The notes under the pieces were generated by a model. That model did no database searches. It saw only the letters and a list, made by a program, of their open reading frames with translations, and had not been told where the DNA came from. A stretch of 50,189 bases of DNA, taken from positions 1 to 50,189 of the forward strand of contig JAGKXB010000027.1 of the NCBI GenBank assembly GCA_021151485.1, read 5' to 3'. Positions within the stretch are counted from its first letter, which is position 1, and every line of letters starts with the position of its first letter. Below, piece after piece: positions 1 through 9,213 of the stretch. The position numbers and the translations under genes are program-made. The DNA is from Oxalobacteraceae bacterium. GTDB lineage: Bacteria > Pseudomonadota > Gammaproteobacteria > Burkholderiales > Burkholderiaceae_D.

Positions 1-34
1 CCACACATCTCGCATACCCCTCAAAAAATAAAAT

Positions 35-553
35 ATGCTCATTATCCAAAAAATTACTCAACGATATCATTCCGAACAAGATCGTATTTCTTTTAGTGTG
101 CAGAGTGTTGAACAACAGGTAGTGTTGTTGTGGTTAACTCAGCGTCTAGCCAATCGATTAGTGAGTATTTTGGTTTCGTGGTTGGGTGAGGATTCGGGAG
201 TATTGATGAATCAATCTTTCACTGATTCTCAAAGCTTAGATCAGCAAGGAGTTTTGGAGCAAACACAACAAGCGCAACTCACTACATTTTCTGCTGTGGA
301 TGTTACCTTGGCTCAGGGCGAGAGATTGCTGAATAGCATTGATTTGGCACGTGACCAGAATGGTGCTTATATTCTGACCTTTAATTGGATTGAAAATAAT
401 GCTTGTTTGATATTGAATGTGACAGAGTTGCGTCAATGGCTGAGTATTTTGTATCGTTTGTTTGGTACTGCTGAATGGCCGAAACAGGCTTGGTCAGCAT
501 GGTTTTCTACTAATAATGCAACACCATCAACATCTTCTCGTTTATTGCATTAA
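35..553 (+). CDS. conserved hypothetical protein next to radC
   Basis: I do not recognise a named domain in this 172-residue protein. It is soluble in appearance, with no signal peptide or membrane segment, and reads like a compact two-part fold: an N-terminal strand-rich stretch, a Gln-rich linker around residues 65-85, and a C-terminal strand/helix part. It runs tail-to-tail with radC, with about 15 bases between the two stops. The ATG has no strong Shine-Dalgarno sequence but is the first in-frame start after the window edge. Similar short proteins beside radC in Burkholderiales are known to me only as hypothetical proteins, so function is unassigned. Confidence 0.7.
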   Translation: MLIIQKITQRYHSEQDRISFSVQSVEQQVVLLWLTQRLANRLVSILVSWLGEDSGVLMNQSFTDSQSLDQQGVLEQTQQAQLTTFSAVDVTLAQGERLLNSIDLARDQNGAYILTFNWIENNACLILNVTELRQWLSILYRLFGTAEWPKQAWSAWFSTNNATPSTSSRLLH

Positions 554-568
554 TTTTTATTTGATTTT

Positions 569-1243
569 TTAAAGATGTCCATGTTCAGTAAATGAGTAGG
601 TGTCCGATCCCGCTACGATAAAGTGATCCAATATACGCACGTCAACTAAAGTCAATGCCTGTTTGAGCGTTTGTGTGAGTGTTTGATCAGCGAGGCTAGG
701 CTCTGCTGTGCCTGAAGGATGGTTGTGGGCGATGATAACGCTGGCCGCGTTAATACTGAGCGCAGCTTTGACGATCTCACGTGGATAGACGCTGGCATGT
801 GTGAGCGTGCCGCGAAATAATTCTTCGCAAACAATTAAGCGATTTTTTACATCCAAAAAAAGGACGGTAAAGGATTCATAGGGTTTGTTGTTTAGTAGTA
901 ATTGTAAATATTGTTTTACTGCTTGAGGCGAGTTGAGGGTAATGCCTGCTCGCAATTCCTCCCCAAGTGCACGTTTGGCTAACTCTAATACTGCTTGTAA
1001 TTGTGCGAATTTTGCTGGTCCTAAGCCATTAATGGTTGAAAAATCAGCTAGTGTTGCAGTGAATAATTTATTAAGAGAGCCAAAATGTCCTATCATGTCA
1101 CGGCCCAGATCGACTGCGCTTTTGCCCTTTACGCCAACGCGTAAAAATACTGCAAGGAGTTCTGAGTCAGATAGTGCTTGTGGACCCATTTCAATGAGTC
1201 TTTCGCGTGGTCGTTGATTAATAGGCCAGTTGCTTATCGACAT
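569..1243 (-). CDS. radC: RadC family JAB-domain protein
   Basis: This is a DNA-repair-associated RadC protein (MPRN/JAB1 metalloprotease fold); its biochemical role is still debated. The N-terminus (PINQRPRERL, then an LSDSELLAVFLRVG stretch) is the usual UPF0758 start with a helix-hairpin-helix region. The C-terminal half carries the zinc motif HNHPSG followed by a conserved Asp. The frame stays open to 1345, but starting at the ATG ending at 1243 gives 224 residues, the family length, and the family N-terminus. The longer form would add 34 unrelated residues overlapping the divergent FKBP gene. It diverges from the fkpB-ispH pair, sharing an AT-rich intergenic region. Confidence 0.93.
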   Translation of the reverse strand: MSISNWPINQRPRERLIEMGPQALSDSELLAVFLRVGVKGKSAVDLGRDMIGHFGSLNKLFTATLADFSTINGLGPAKFAQLQAVLELAKRALGEELRAGITLNSPQAVKQYLQLLLNNKPYESFTVLFLDVKNRLIVCEELFRGTLTHASVYPREIVKAALSINAASVIIAHNHPSGTAEPSLADQTLTQTLKQALTLVDVRILDHFIVAGSDTYSFTEHGHL

Positions 1244-1331
1244 AAATGTGTATGAGTAGAGTGATTCGGTTTGTATTCTGTGTGAGATCTTTTTTGTAAT
1301 ATTAATTGTTAATTTATTTCGAGTTTTTATT

Positions 1332-1802
1332 ATGTCGCAAGACACTACTTCTTTAATTTCAAAAATTACCCAATCTTCTTATGTGACTTTGCACTATCGC
1401 GTAAGTTCTATAGATGGGGTTGAGATTGTGACAACGTTTCATTCTAATCCCGCAACATTGCAATGTGGTGCGGGGCAATTGGCACCCTTTTTAGAAGATT
1501 GTTTGATGGATTTATCAGAAGGTGAGCATAAGATATTTGATCTCACACCTGAAATGGCATTTGGTGTACGTAATCCAGAATTAATAAAATGGGTATCGCG
1601 TGCCACATTGGAGCAAAATTCCAATCCTGATGAAGAATATAAAGTGGGTGATTTAGTGAATTTTAATGCACCCAATGGCGGGAGCTTTGCCGGATTGTTG
1701 TGTGAAATGAACGCTGAAAAAATGCTTTTTGATTTTAATCATCCCTTAGCTGGTAAGAGTTTGAGGTTTGAAGTGAAAATTATTGGTGTTTTGCATGAGT
1801 AA
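1332..1802 (+). CDS. fkpB: FKBP-type peptidyl-prolyl isomerase, SlpA type
   Basis: A cytoplasmic FKBP-family prolyl cis-trans isomerase of the SlpA/FkpB type, 156 residues. The FKBP core is visible as YVTLHYRV near residue 18, the central insert-in-flap domain with PEMAFG (about residues 73-78), and the closing [15 protein letters not shown] segment that is diagnostic of SlpA. It overlaps the ispH start by 8 bases, and fkpB-ispH is a very common proteobacterial pair, so translational coupling is likely. No signal peptide is present. Partner proteins cannot be deduced from the sequence. Confidence 0.9.
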   Translation: MSQDTTSLISKITQSSYVTLHYRVSSIDGVEIVTTFHSNPATLQCGAGQLAPFLEDCLMDLSEGEHKIFDLTPEMAFGVRNPELIKWVSRATLEQNSNPDEEYKVGDLVNFNAPNGGSFAGLLCEMNAEKMLFDFNHPLAGKSLRFEVKIIGVLHE

Positions 1803-2742
1803 AGAAATATTATTGGCCCAACCGCGAGGTTTTTGTGCTGGCGTTGATCGTGCTATTGATATTGTCGAGCGAGCTTTGGTTCAGTTTGGTGCACCTATCT
1901 ATGTGCGACATGAAATTGTTCATAACGCCTATGTAGTCGATGATTTGCGTAAAAAAGGGGCAATTTTTATTGAGAAATTAGCAGATGTACCCTCAGGTAA
2001 TACTGTCATTTTTTCTGCGCATGGCGTTTCTAAAGCGGTGCGTGCTGAGGCTGCAAGGCGTGAACTGACAATATTTGATGCGACTTGCCCTTTGGTCACA
2101 AAAGTTCACGTTGAAGTTGACAAAATGCGTCGTGAGGGGCGAGAGGTCATCATGATCGGTCATGATGGCCATCCTGAGGTGGAGGGCACGATGGGACAAG
2201 TAATGCAGGGAATGTATCTAGTGGAAACACCTGAAGATGTCGAAAAGTTGCAGGTAACGAATCCTGATTTACTGGCTTATGTGACACAAACGACTCTCTC
2301 GATTGATGATACTGCAAGTGTCATTACTGCATTAAAGCGTAAATTTCCTAAGATTGTTGAGCCTAAGAAAGGTGACATTTGTTATGCCACGACCAATCGG
2401 CAAGAGGCTGTCAAGTTTATGGCGCCACAAGTGGATGTGGTTATTGTGGTGGGTAGTCCAAATAGTTCGAACTCAAACCGCTTGCGTGAAGTTGCTGAGA
2501 AAATGAAAACGGCGGCTTATATGATAGATAATGCGTCGCAAATTGATCCAGTTTGGTTGGAGGGTGTGAGTCGTGTCGGAGTGACGGCTGGTGCTTCTGC
2601 GCCAGAAGTATTGGTTCAGGCGGTAATTGATCGTTTGAAAGAGTGCGGGGCAAAAAGTGTGCGCAATTTGCCAGGCGTTGAAGAAAATGTGACTTTTCCT
2701 TTGCCAAAAGGATTGAGTGGCATAAGTAGCGAGAGGTTGTAA
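1795..2742 (+). CDS. ispH: 4-hydroxy-3-methylbut-2-enyl diphosphate reductase
   Basis: IspH (LytB) catalyses the last step of the MEP isoprenoid pathway, reducing HMBPP to IPP and DMAPP with a [4Fe-4S] cluster. The N-terminal [13 protein letters not shown] motif holds the first cluster Cys. The others lie in [11 protein letters not shown] and in the [13 protein letters not shown] region. The SSNSNRL loop that binds diphosphate is intact. I start at the ATG at 1795, inside the fkpB stop region, rather than at 1783, because the family begins with the [12 protein letters not shown] sequence. This gives 315 residues, the normal length. Confidence 0.97.
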   Translation: MSKEILLAQPRGFCAGVDRAIDIVERALVQFGAPIYVRHEIVHNAYVVDDLRKKGAIFIEKLADVPSGNTVIFSAHGVSKAVRAEAARRELTIFDATCPLVTKVHVEVDKMRREGREVIMIGHDGHPEVEGTMGQVMQGMYLVETPEDVEKLQVTNPDLLAYVTQTTLSIDDTASVITALKRKFPKIVEPKKGDICYATTNRQEAVKFMAPQVDVVIVVGSPNSSNSNRLREVAEKMKTAAYMIDNASQIDPVWLEGVSRVGVTAGASAPEVLVQAVIDRLKECGAKSVRNLPGVEENVTFPLPKGLSGISSERL

Positions 2743-2826
2743 TTTTTGCGTAGTTTTTGTGCGGTGTAATATATTTCGAATGAATGCTCTCTGCGGGAAG
2801 TGATGTCAATCTTTACACATAACTCT

Positions 2827-2855
2827 TTGATGATTATGCGTAATTTTGCTACACT
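2827..2855 (+). promoter_or_regulatory. sigma70-type promoter for the PBP7-like gene
   Basis: A TTGATG -35 box is separated by 17 bases from TACACT as -10, and the -10 is preceded by TGC, an extended -10 motif. It lies about 43 bases upstream of the chosen start of the endopeptidase gene. Confidence 0.55.
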
Positions 2856-2897
2856 GCAGCGGGATTAATTATATGTATGAATAAGGGAGCGCAGCTA

Positions 2898-3938
2898 ATG
2901 ATTAAGTCTGTGTTGGCTGTATTTTTTTCGTTTCTATTTGTTTTTGCACCTTCTGTTACTTCGGCTGAGGTGGTGTCTGGCCATGTCGTAAAGAAAAAAC
3001 ACTTGGGTGCTAAGACTAAGAAAAAGGCACATGCTATTAAACATCGCGTGACATTGAAACGCGATGTGTCAGGAAAATCTTCGAGGAAAATTGCTAAATC
3101 AGCTAAAAAACATCGCCATGCTCAACGGGTTGCATTCGCGCCTGCTGCATTGACTGCCGGTGATTTGGCGGGATTGCATATGACGCATGATCCTTTGGCT
3201 TTGCAATCAAATGTTGCTTTTGTTATTGATCAGTCAAATTCTCAGGTATTGTTTGAGAAAAATGCTAATGTTGCATTACCGATTGCGTCCATTACTAAAT
3301 TGATGACTAGTCTCATTGTGGTTGAGGCACGTCAAGATATGAACGAAGTGCTAGAAATTACTTCTAGCGATGTCGATAGAGAGAAGAATAGTGGTTCGCG
3401 CCTGCGGGTTGGTACGCAGTTGACGCGCGCGAACATGTTGCATCTTGCCTTGATGAGTTCAGAGAATCGTGCCGCATCCGCACTTGGACGCAACTACCCT
3501 GGTGGTTTACCCGCTTTTGTGGCGGCAATGAATGCTAAGGCAAAAGCATTAGGAATGAACGATACACGTTATGTTGATGCTAACGGGTTGTCCAGTCAAA
3601 ATGTTGCCAGTGCGCGCGATTTGGCTAAGCTTGTTGTTGCTGCACAGCGTCATCCGATTATTTGCCAATATTCAACCGATTCGAAATATGTCGTTGATCC
3701 AGGTGGCCATCCATTGCAATATGCCAATACGAATCGTCTGGTGACGAATCCTGGTTGGGATATTGGCTTACAAAAGACGGGTTACATTTCTGAAGCCGGT
3801 CGTTGTTTGGTTATGCAAGCAAAAATTGAGGGCCGCAGGGTTGTGATGGTGTTTTTGGATTCAAAGGGTAAGTATTCCCGTTTAGCTGATGCAAGCCGAG
3901 TGCGTAAATGGTTAGAGAGTCAGAAATCTCAGGCCTGA
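2898..3938 (+). CDS. pbpG: D-alanyl-D-alanine endopeptidase (PBP7-like)
   Basis: A periplasmic serine peptidase of the S11 family that cleaves D-Ala-meso-DAP crosslinks in peptidoglycan. A signal peptide (positively charged start, hydrophobic run, processing near VTSAEV) is followed by a very basic Lys/Arg-rich linker of about 60 residues, unusual for a periplasmic domain. The catalytic motifs are all present: SITKL (SxxK), SEN (SxN) and KTG. The frame opens at 2877, but the ATG at 2898 is preceded by AAGGGAG at 9-base spacing, which decides the start and gives 346 residues. The gene has its own promoter and stands alone, converging on the iclR gene. Confidence 0.9.
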   Translation: MIKSVLAVFFSFLFVFAPSVTSAEVVSGHVVKKKHLGAKTKKKAHAIKHRVTLKRDVSGKSSRKIAKSAKKHRHAQRVAFAPAALTAGDLAGLHMTHDPLALQSNVAFVIDQSNSQVLFEKNANVALPIASITKLMTSLIVVEARQDMNEVLEITSSDVDREKNSGSRLRVGTQLTRANMLHLALMSSENRAASALGRNYPGGLPAFVAAMNAKAKALGMNDTRYVDANGLSSQNVASARDLAKLVVAAQRHPIICQYSTDSKYVVDPGGHPLQYANTNRLVTNPGWDIGLQKTGYISEAGRCLVMQAKIEGRRVVMVFLDSKGKYSRLADASRVRKWLESQKSQA

Positions 3939-3968
3939 TTTCTTTCTTGTTTGGCTTTTTTTATTTCT

Positions 3969-4769
3969 TTATTTGTTATGGTCAATACGTTTGGGCGTGA
4001 CGTAACCCAAAGCCGCGGAGATTTGATTCGCTGTATTAATTAGATCGATTAACCATTCTTCTTTTAGCCGGTCTGCAGGTGCTGAGATCGATAGGCCGGC
4101 AATCAATTTTCCTGAGTCATCATAGATACCAGCTGCCATGCAGCGTACACCTAGTTCTAATTCTTCATTGTCACGGGCATAACCCTTTGTTCGTACCAGC
4201 ATTAGTTCTTGCTCTAATTGAGCGACTTCCGTAATCGAGTTTTTGTTGTGACCTATTAGGTTGGTACGCATCGCGTAGGCATGGATTGCGGCTTGTTCTT
4301 CAATCGAAAGAAAGAGCTTGCCTGTCGAAGTGAGGTGTAGTGGACCACGTCCGCCGATAGCGCGTACGACTTGCATGCCGGATCGTTCTGAGAAGGCGCG
4401 CTCGACGTATACAATTTCATCGCCCTGACGCACAGACAGGTTAATAGTTTGTTGCGTTTTCTTATGGAGCGAGCGCATAAACTCAAGTGCTGCATCGCGA
4501 ACGTTTAAACGGCTTTTGACAATATTGCCAAGCTCCAATAAGCGCAAACCGAGGCGATAAGTGCCAGGTTCAACGCGGTCGATATAGCGAGCGGTCACCA
4601 TATCGTTCAAGATGCGGTGTGCTGTTGAGGAGTGCAAGCCAGTGGCGTGCGCAAGCTCCTTCAGGCTAACCGGATCCGGGTAATCCGCGATTGCATCCAG
4701 CAAAGCCACCATGCGCTGGATGACCTGGATAGATGTTCGACTTGTTTCAATGTCGTGTTCGATGGACAT
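3969..4769 (-). CDS. IclR family transcriptional regulator
   Basis: An IclR-type regulator with an N-terminal winged helix-turn-helix (about residues 10-70, including SLKELAHATGLHSSTAHRI) and a C-terminal effector-binding GAF-like domain (about 85-260, including the conserved GLSISAP segment). It is 266 residues if translation starts at the ATG ending at 4769. A TTG 12 bases upstream is possible, but neither start has a good ribosome-binding site. It lies just downstream of lysA on the same strand, so it may be co-transcribed. The ligand cannot be read from sequence, and neighbours do not point to a catabolic target. Confidence 0.88.
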   Translation of the reverse strand: MSIEHDIETSRTSIQVIQRMVALLDAIADYPDPVSLKELAHATGLHSSTAHRILNDMVTARYIDRVEPGTYRLGLRLLELGNIVKSRLNVRDAALEFMRSLHKKTQQTINLSVRQGDEIVYVERAFSERSGMQVVRAIGGRGPLHLTSTGKLFLSIEEQAAIHAYAMRTNLIGHNKNSITEVAQLEQELMLVRTKGYARDNEELELGVRCMAAGIYDDSGKLIAGLSISAPADRLKEEWLIDLINTANQISAALGYVTPKRIDHNK

Positions 4770-4803
4770 GTTGAATGACAAGAAAAGCTTGCGTTCTAGT
4801 GTG

Positions 4804-6084
4804 TTATTTCAACAAAATCGATTCCAGTGCAAATAAACTTTCTATCGTTTCGCGTTGCCGGATCAAGTGCGTATGGCCATCCGCTACCATGACTTCGGCT
4901 GGTCGCCCACGGGTGTTGTAATTGGATGCCATAGTCATGCCATAGGCACCGGCCGACATGATGGCTAACAAATCGCCTGTTTGTACGGCCAGCGCACGAT
5001 TACGAGCGAGCCAATCACCTGATTCGCAAATTGGGCCAACTACGTCATAGGTGCTGGGTTCAACGGCAGCGGCGTTGTTGACGGCTTTGACATCCATCCA
5101 CGCTTGGTACATCGCTGGGCGCATTAGATCGTTCATGGCGGCATCCACGATGCAGAAATTCTTTTCGGCGCCTGGTTTCAGGAATTCAACCTTGGTGAGT
5201 AACACGCCAGCGTTGCCAACGATGGAGCGGCCTGGTTCGAAAATGACTTTTATGCTTGTATGTTGGCTGCCAGATTTGGATGCACGCCAAGATGCTATTC
5301 TGGCAAATACTCGGCCTAGATAGTCTGCGACTGCAACAGGTCTTTCATCCGCATAAGTAATACCAATACCACCACCTAAATCTAGGTGATGCAATGTGAT
5401 GCCTTGTTCGGCTAACTGATCAATTAATTCAATTAATTTGTCTAATGCGGCCAAAAGGGGCGCATCGTCGAGTAGTTGCGAGCCAATGTGGCAATCAATG
5501 CCAACGATGTGCAAATGTGGTAATTGCGCTGCGGCTTGATAAGTGGCAAGTGCATCTTCAAAGGCGATGCCGAATTTGTTGTCTTTTAAGCCGGTCGCAA
5601 TGTACGGATGCGTTTTGGCATCGACATTAGGATTCACGCGTAATGAGATGGGTGCTTTTTTTCCCATTTCGCCGGCGATGGTATTGAGGCTGTAGAGTTC
5701 AGCAATCGATTCAACGTTAAAGCACAAGATGTTGTGTGATAGAGCAAGACGTATTTCATCCCGTGTTTTTCCTACGCCGGAAAACAGGCATTTTTGCGGA
5801 TCGCCACCCGCCGCGATTACGCGCAGCAATTCACCACCTGAAACTAAATCAAAGCCAGCCCCTTGTTGTGCTAGTAAATTTAATACAGCAAGGTTGGAGT
5901 TCGCTTTCATTGCATAGCAAATTAATGCGTCATGACCTTGGCATGCATTTGCGTAAGCAGAAAAATTTTCTAGCAATGCTGCTTTGGAATAAACATAGGT
6001 TGGCGTGCCAAATTGCGCAGCGATTTTGCTTAATGGGATATTTTCAGCGCATAATTCGCCGTTTTGATAAGAAAAGAAAGACAT
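4804..6084 (-). CDS. lysA: diaminopimelate decarboxylase
   Basis: LysA is the PLP enzyme that decarboxylates meso-diaminopimelate to lysine. The fold-III barrel starts with the PLP lysine in CYAMKAN (Lys60). HIGSQL, the phosphate-binding GGGIG, EPGRS, CESGDWLA and the C-terminal SAGAYG/ASNYNTRGRPAEV motifs are all intact. Starting at the ATG ending at 6084 gives 426 residues and the usual N-terminus. A longer open frame to 6276 would read through lptM in another frame and is rejected. The start lies 5 bases beyond the lptM stop, forming the common lptM-lysA pair. Confidence 0.97.
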   Translation of the reverse strand: MSFFSYQNGELCAENIPLSKIAAQFGTPTYVYSKAALLENFSAYANACQGHDALICYAMKANSNLAVLNLLAQQGAGFDLVSGGELLRVIAAGGDPQKCLFSGVGKTRDEIRLALSHNILCFNVESIAELYSLNTIAGEMGKKAPISLRVNPNVDAKTHPYIATGLKDNKFGIAFEDALATYQAAAQLPHLHIVGIDCHIGSQLLDDAPLLAALDKLIELIDQLAEQGITLHHLDLGGGIGITYADERPVAVADYLGRVFARIASWRASKSGSQHTSIKVIFEPGRSIVGNAGVLLTKVEFLKPGAEKNFCIVDAAMNDLMRPAMYQAWMDVKAVNNAAAVEPSTYDVVGPICESGDWLARNRALAVQTGDLLAIMSAGAYGMTMASNYNTRGRPAEVMVADGHTHLIRQRETIESLFALESILLK

Positions 6085-6089
6085 GAAAA

Positions 6090-6335
6090 TTAAGGATTTG
6101 AAGTGTGAGAGGTAACAGGGGCAGTGGGGTTGACAGCAGAAATGCTGACAGAACTGGTCGGTACAGCACTGTTCGTACTTTTTGTACTTTTTGTATCCGT
6201 TGTTTTCGTTATTGATGTGGTTGGTGTGGAGTGGGCTGGTAAGGTAGGTAAATACAGCGGCCCTTTTTGGCCACAAGCCGTCAGCAATAAGAGGCAGCCC
6301 AATACGAGCGCATCAAGCATATTGATGATTCTCAC
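6090..6335 (-). CDS. lptM: LptM/YifL-type small lipoprotein
   Basis: A short outer-membrane lipoprotein of the LptM (YifL) family, whose E. coli member helps oxidative maturation of the LptDE lipopolysaccharide translocon. A short hydrophobic signal ends in the lipobox LLTAC and is followed directly by the family signature CGQKGPLYLP. The remaining 50 or so residues are a Thr/Ser/Pro-rich low-complexity tail with no conservation expected. The GTG start at 6335 supplies a positive charge before the hydrophobic core. An ATG ending at 6320 is the alternative. It is immediately upstream of lysA. Confidence 0.85.
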   Translation of the reverse strand: MRIINMLDALVLGCLLLLTACGQKGPLYLPTLPAHSTPTTSITKTTDTKSTKSTNSAVPTSSVSISAVNPTAPVTSHTSNP

Positions 6336-6375
6336 GATTAAAATGATGATTTATTAAGAAGATTGGGAGTGTAGC

Positions 6376-6726
6376 ATGAGCGAATCACAATTTCTGGCAT
6401 TGGTAGAGTCGACGTTGACGATGATTGAGAGTGGAGTAGATCGGTTATCTGATCGTGGTGATATTGATATTGAGTACAGTCGCAGTGGCAATGTACTGGA
6501 ACTGGAGTTTGTTGAAAATGGCTCCAAAATCATTATCAATAGTCAGGCGTTTATTCAGGAACTATGGGTTGCTGCTAGGTCAGGTGGTTTTCATTACAAA
6601 TACGATGGTCGCTCTTGGATCAATACACGTGATGGTTCCGAATTGTTTTCATCGCTTTCAGCAATGATGAGTGAGCAGGCTGGCGTCATGTTGCGAATCA
6701 GAGCGGATTTTGCTTTGATAGCGTAA
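6376..6726 (+). CDS. cyaY: frataxin-like iron-sulfur assembly protein
   Basis: CyaY is the bacterial frataxin, an iron-binding regulator of IscS-dependent iron-sulfur cluster assembly. The 116-residue length is typical. The N-terminal acidic helix (ESQFLALVE, later ESGVDRL) leads into the strand-rich core with GNVLELEF, INSQ, and the conserved WVAARSGGFHY and DGS segments. It is divergent from lptM and converges on ponA. Its last codons form one arm of a hairpin described separately. Confidence 0.93.
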   Translation: MSESQFLALVESTLTMIESGVDRLSDRGDIDIEYSRSGNVLELEFVENGSKIIINSQAFIQELWVAARSGGFHYKYDGRSWINTRDGSELFSSLSAMMSEQAGVMLRIRADFALIA

Positions 6727-6735
6727 ATCCGCTCT
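6700..6735. repeat. perfect inverted repeat at the cyaY 3' end
   Basis: Two 11-base arms (AGAGCGGATTT at 6700-6710 and its exact complement at 6725-6735) enclose a 14-base loop and span the cyaY stop codon. There is no T-run right after either arm, so it is not a textbook intrinsic terminator. It lies between the convergent cyaY and ponA genes and may protect or end the transcripts. Confidence 0.5.
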
Positions 6736-6755
6736 TGCAAGTTGAAAGTAATTTT

Positions 6756-9086
6756 TTACTGGCCTCTGCCCGTTTCTGGCACTGCTCCATCCTCGAAATC
6801 TTGGGCAGTGAGATTATTGCCTGATGAATTCTCGGCGTAATAATAATCACCGTTGGTTTGTACGATACCCTCTGGCACTGGGCGTTCTTCTATCGGTAAA
6901 TTTTTCAATGCTTTTTGCATATAAGAAATCCAAATTGGTAGTGCCAGACCACCGCCAGTTTCTTTATTTCCTAGATTTTTTGGTTGATCAAATCCTATCC
7001 ACGCCACGCCTACCAATTTGGGGTGGTAGCCTGCAAACCACGCATCGAATGAGTCGTTAGTTGTCCCCGTTTTGCCGGCAATATCTGGGCGTTTCAAGAC
7101 TAGTGCTTTAGTGGCCGTGCCGAATTTGACAACGTCTTTCAACATACTGTCCATGAGAAATGCATTGCGTTGATCAATGACCCGATGCGCTTCATCATTA
7201 GCTAGGTCAGGTTGTGCTTTGGATAATATTTTTCCTTTGCTGTCTGTAATTTTGGTAATCAGATAGGGGTTGATTTTGTAGCCACCATTGGCGAAAACAG
7301 CATATGCGCCGGCCATTTGCAGTGGGGTAACTGCTCCGGCGCCCAACGCTAATGTGAGATAAGGTGGATTTTTATCTGCATCAAAGCCAAACCGCGTACT
7401 GTATTCCTGGCCATATTGAGCGCCTATACGGTGCAAAATACGGATGGAAATCATGTTTTTGGATTTAGTCAGCCCTTTGCGCATCGACATTGTGCCTTCG
7501 TATTTTCCATCATAGTTTTTCGGTTCCCAAGCTTGGCCACCGGTTTGTCCCGCATCGAATGAGAGTGGGGCATCATTCAACATCGTGGCAGGTGACAAGC
7601 CTTTTTCTAATGATGCTGAATAAATAAAGGGTTTAAACGACGAACCTGGTTGGCGCCAAGCTTGGGTGACGTGATTAAATTTATTTCGATTGAAGTCGAA
7701 ACCACCTACTAAGGCACGAATCGCACCATCACTAGTATCGGCGGCAACAAAAGCAGATTCGACCGCCGGCATTTGCGTGATGTTCCATTTATCGTTTTCT
7801 TCCATTACACGAATAATTGCGCCCGTCTTAATACGATGATTAGGCGCTGCCTGTGGCGATAACCAGCTGTTAGCAAAGGTCAATCCACTTCCTTGTAAGA
7901 TAATTTCTTTGCCAGATGCCAACGTGGCATGAATTTGTTGGGGAGTCGCACTAAGCACTACAGCTGCAACCAGTTTGTCACTGTCAGGGTGCTCGGCCAA
8001 CGCTCTTTCAATTACATCCTCTGTTTCTTCTTTTGATGTGGGAAGTTCAACATATCCCTCTGGCCCACGATAGCCATGTCGTTTTTCGTAATCCATAACC
8101 CCATTACGAAGAGCAATATAGGCAGCATCTTGATCGGCCTTGGTGATGGTGGTATAGACGTTTAAGCCACGTGTGTAGATGTCTTCCTTAAATTGTTCGT
8201 ATACCAGCTGGCGTGCCATTTCAGTGACGTATTCAGCGTGTACGCCAAAATCAGAACTATCGTTTTTTATGACTAAATGTTCTGTTTTAGCATTGGCGTA
8301 TTCCGTGTCATTGATATAACCAAGCTGATGCATGCGTTGCAAAATGTACTGTTGACGTACTGTCGCCCGTTTGCGATTGACGACTGGGTTGTAACTGGAG
8401 GGGGCTTTGGGTAAGCCGGCCAGCATGGCCGCTTCTGCGATGGTGATGTTTTGTAGCTTTTTGCCAAAATAAATTTGTGCCGCAGAAGCAAAGCCAAATG
8501 CTCTTTGGCCTAGATAAATCTGATTCATATACACCTCAAGAATCTGATCCTTGCTCAGGTTTTCTTCAATTTTCCAGGCTAGCAGAACTTCGTACGCTTT
8601 GCGTTTTAGCGTGGTTTCACTAGATAAAAAGAAATTACGTGCGACTTGTTGCGTAATCGTTGATGCACCCTGCCTGGCGCCTCCAGTCAAATTGTGTAAT
8701 GCAGCACGGATAATTCCCCAATAATCCACTCCACCGTGTGTGTAAAAACGATCATCTTCAATTGCCAGCACTGCTTTTTTCATGATGTCTGGAATTTCTT
8801 TAAAGCGGACCAGACTGCGTCGTTCCTCACCAAACTCGCCTAGCAAGACGTTGTCGGCAGAATAAATACGCAATGGCATTTTGGGGCGGTAGTCGGTCAA
8901 TGCGCTCAGTTCTGGCAAGTTGGGATAAATCATGGTCATGGTATATCCAACCAGTAAGGCGCCAATTAAAGCCAGGCCAGCTAGCACACCCATCACCCCC
9001 CATACAACACGCATGGGGAAGCGGCGAGGTTGGTGGGAAGAGGATGTTTTGGGGGAAATGTCGTCAGCAGAATGAGAAGAGGTCAT
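6756..9086 (-). CDS. mrcA: penicillin-binding protein 1A
   Basis: A bifunctional class A PBP (PonA/MrcA), 776 residues, that polymerises glycan strands and crosslinks peptides at the inner membrane. One membrane segment lies at about residues 27-51. The transglycosylase domain carries the catalytic Glu110 in AIEDDRFYTHGG and GASTITQQ. The transpeptidase carries SSFK (Ser482), SKN and KTGTT. An OB-like insert separates the two, as in MrcA. A TATAAT hexamer on the minus strand at 9136-9141 could be its -10 box, but I see no good -35. In related genomes pilMNOPQ usually sits upstream; here a truncated epimerase does. Confidence 0.95.
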   Translation of the reverse strand: MTSSHSADDISPKTSSSHQPRRFPMRVVWGVMGVLAGLALIGALLVGYTMTMIYPNLPELSALTDYRPKMPLRIYSADNVLLGEFGEERRSLVRFKEIPDIMKKAVLAIEDDRFYTHGGVDYWGIIRAALHNLTGGARQGASTITQQVARNFFLSSETTLKRKAYEVLLAWKIEENLSKDQILEVYMNQIYLGQRAFGFASAAQIYFGKKLQNITIAEAAMLAGLPKAPSSYNPVVNRKRATVRQQYILQRMHQLGYINDTEYANAKTEHLVIKNDSSDFGVHAEYVTEMARQLVYEQFKEDIYTRGLNVYTTITKADQDAAYIALRNGVMDYEKRHGYRGPEGYVELPTSKEETEDVIERALAEHPDSDKLVAAVVLSATPQQIHATLASGKEIILQGSGLTFANSWLSPQAAPNHRIKTGAIIRVMEENDKWNITQMPAVESAFVAADTSDGAIRALVGGFDFNRNKFNHVTQAWRQPGSSFKPFIYSASLEKGLSPATMLNDAPLSFDAGQTGGQAWEPKNYDGKYEGTMSMRKGLTKSKNMISIRILHRIGAQYGQEYSTRFGFDADKNPPYLTLALGAGAVTPLQMAGAYAVFANGGYKINPYLITKITDSKGKILSKAQPDLANDEAHRVIDQRNAFLMDSMLKDVVKFGTATKALVLKRPDIAGKTGTTNDSFDAWFAGYHPKLVGVAWIGFDQPKNLGNKETGGGLALPIWISYMQKALKNLPIEERPVPEGIVQTNGDYYYAENSSGNNLTAQDFEDGAVPETGRGQ

Positions 9087-9213
9087 GCGCGAAGTGTCGG
9101 TTGGCCGATTGCGTTAATCAAAAATACAATTTTCCATTATAACGGTATGGCTCTGCTATGGGGATGGTTGCGTTAGGGGGATGAATCGCCAACATTGGAG
9201 TGTTGTAGACCAG

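Noticed and set aside
1244..1345. 34-codon N-terminal extension of RadC
   Set aside because: It does not resemble the family, overlaps the divergent FKBP start, and the internal ATG gives the normal 224 residues.
6085..6276. 64-codon N-terminal extension of LysA
   Set aside because: It is the out-of-frame shadow of lptM, Cys/His-rich and unlike any LysA.
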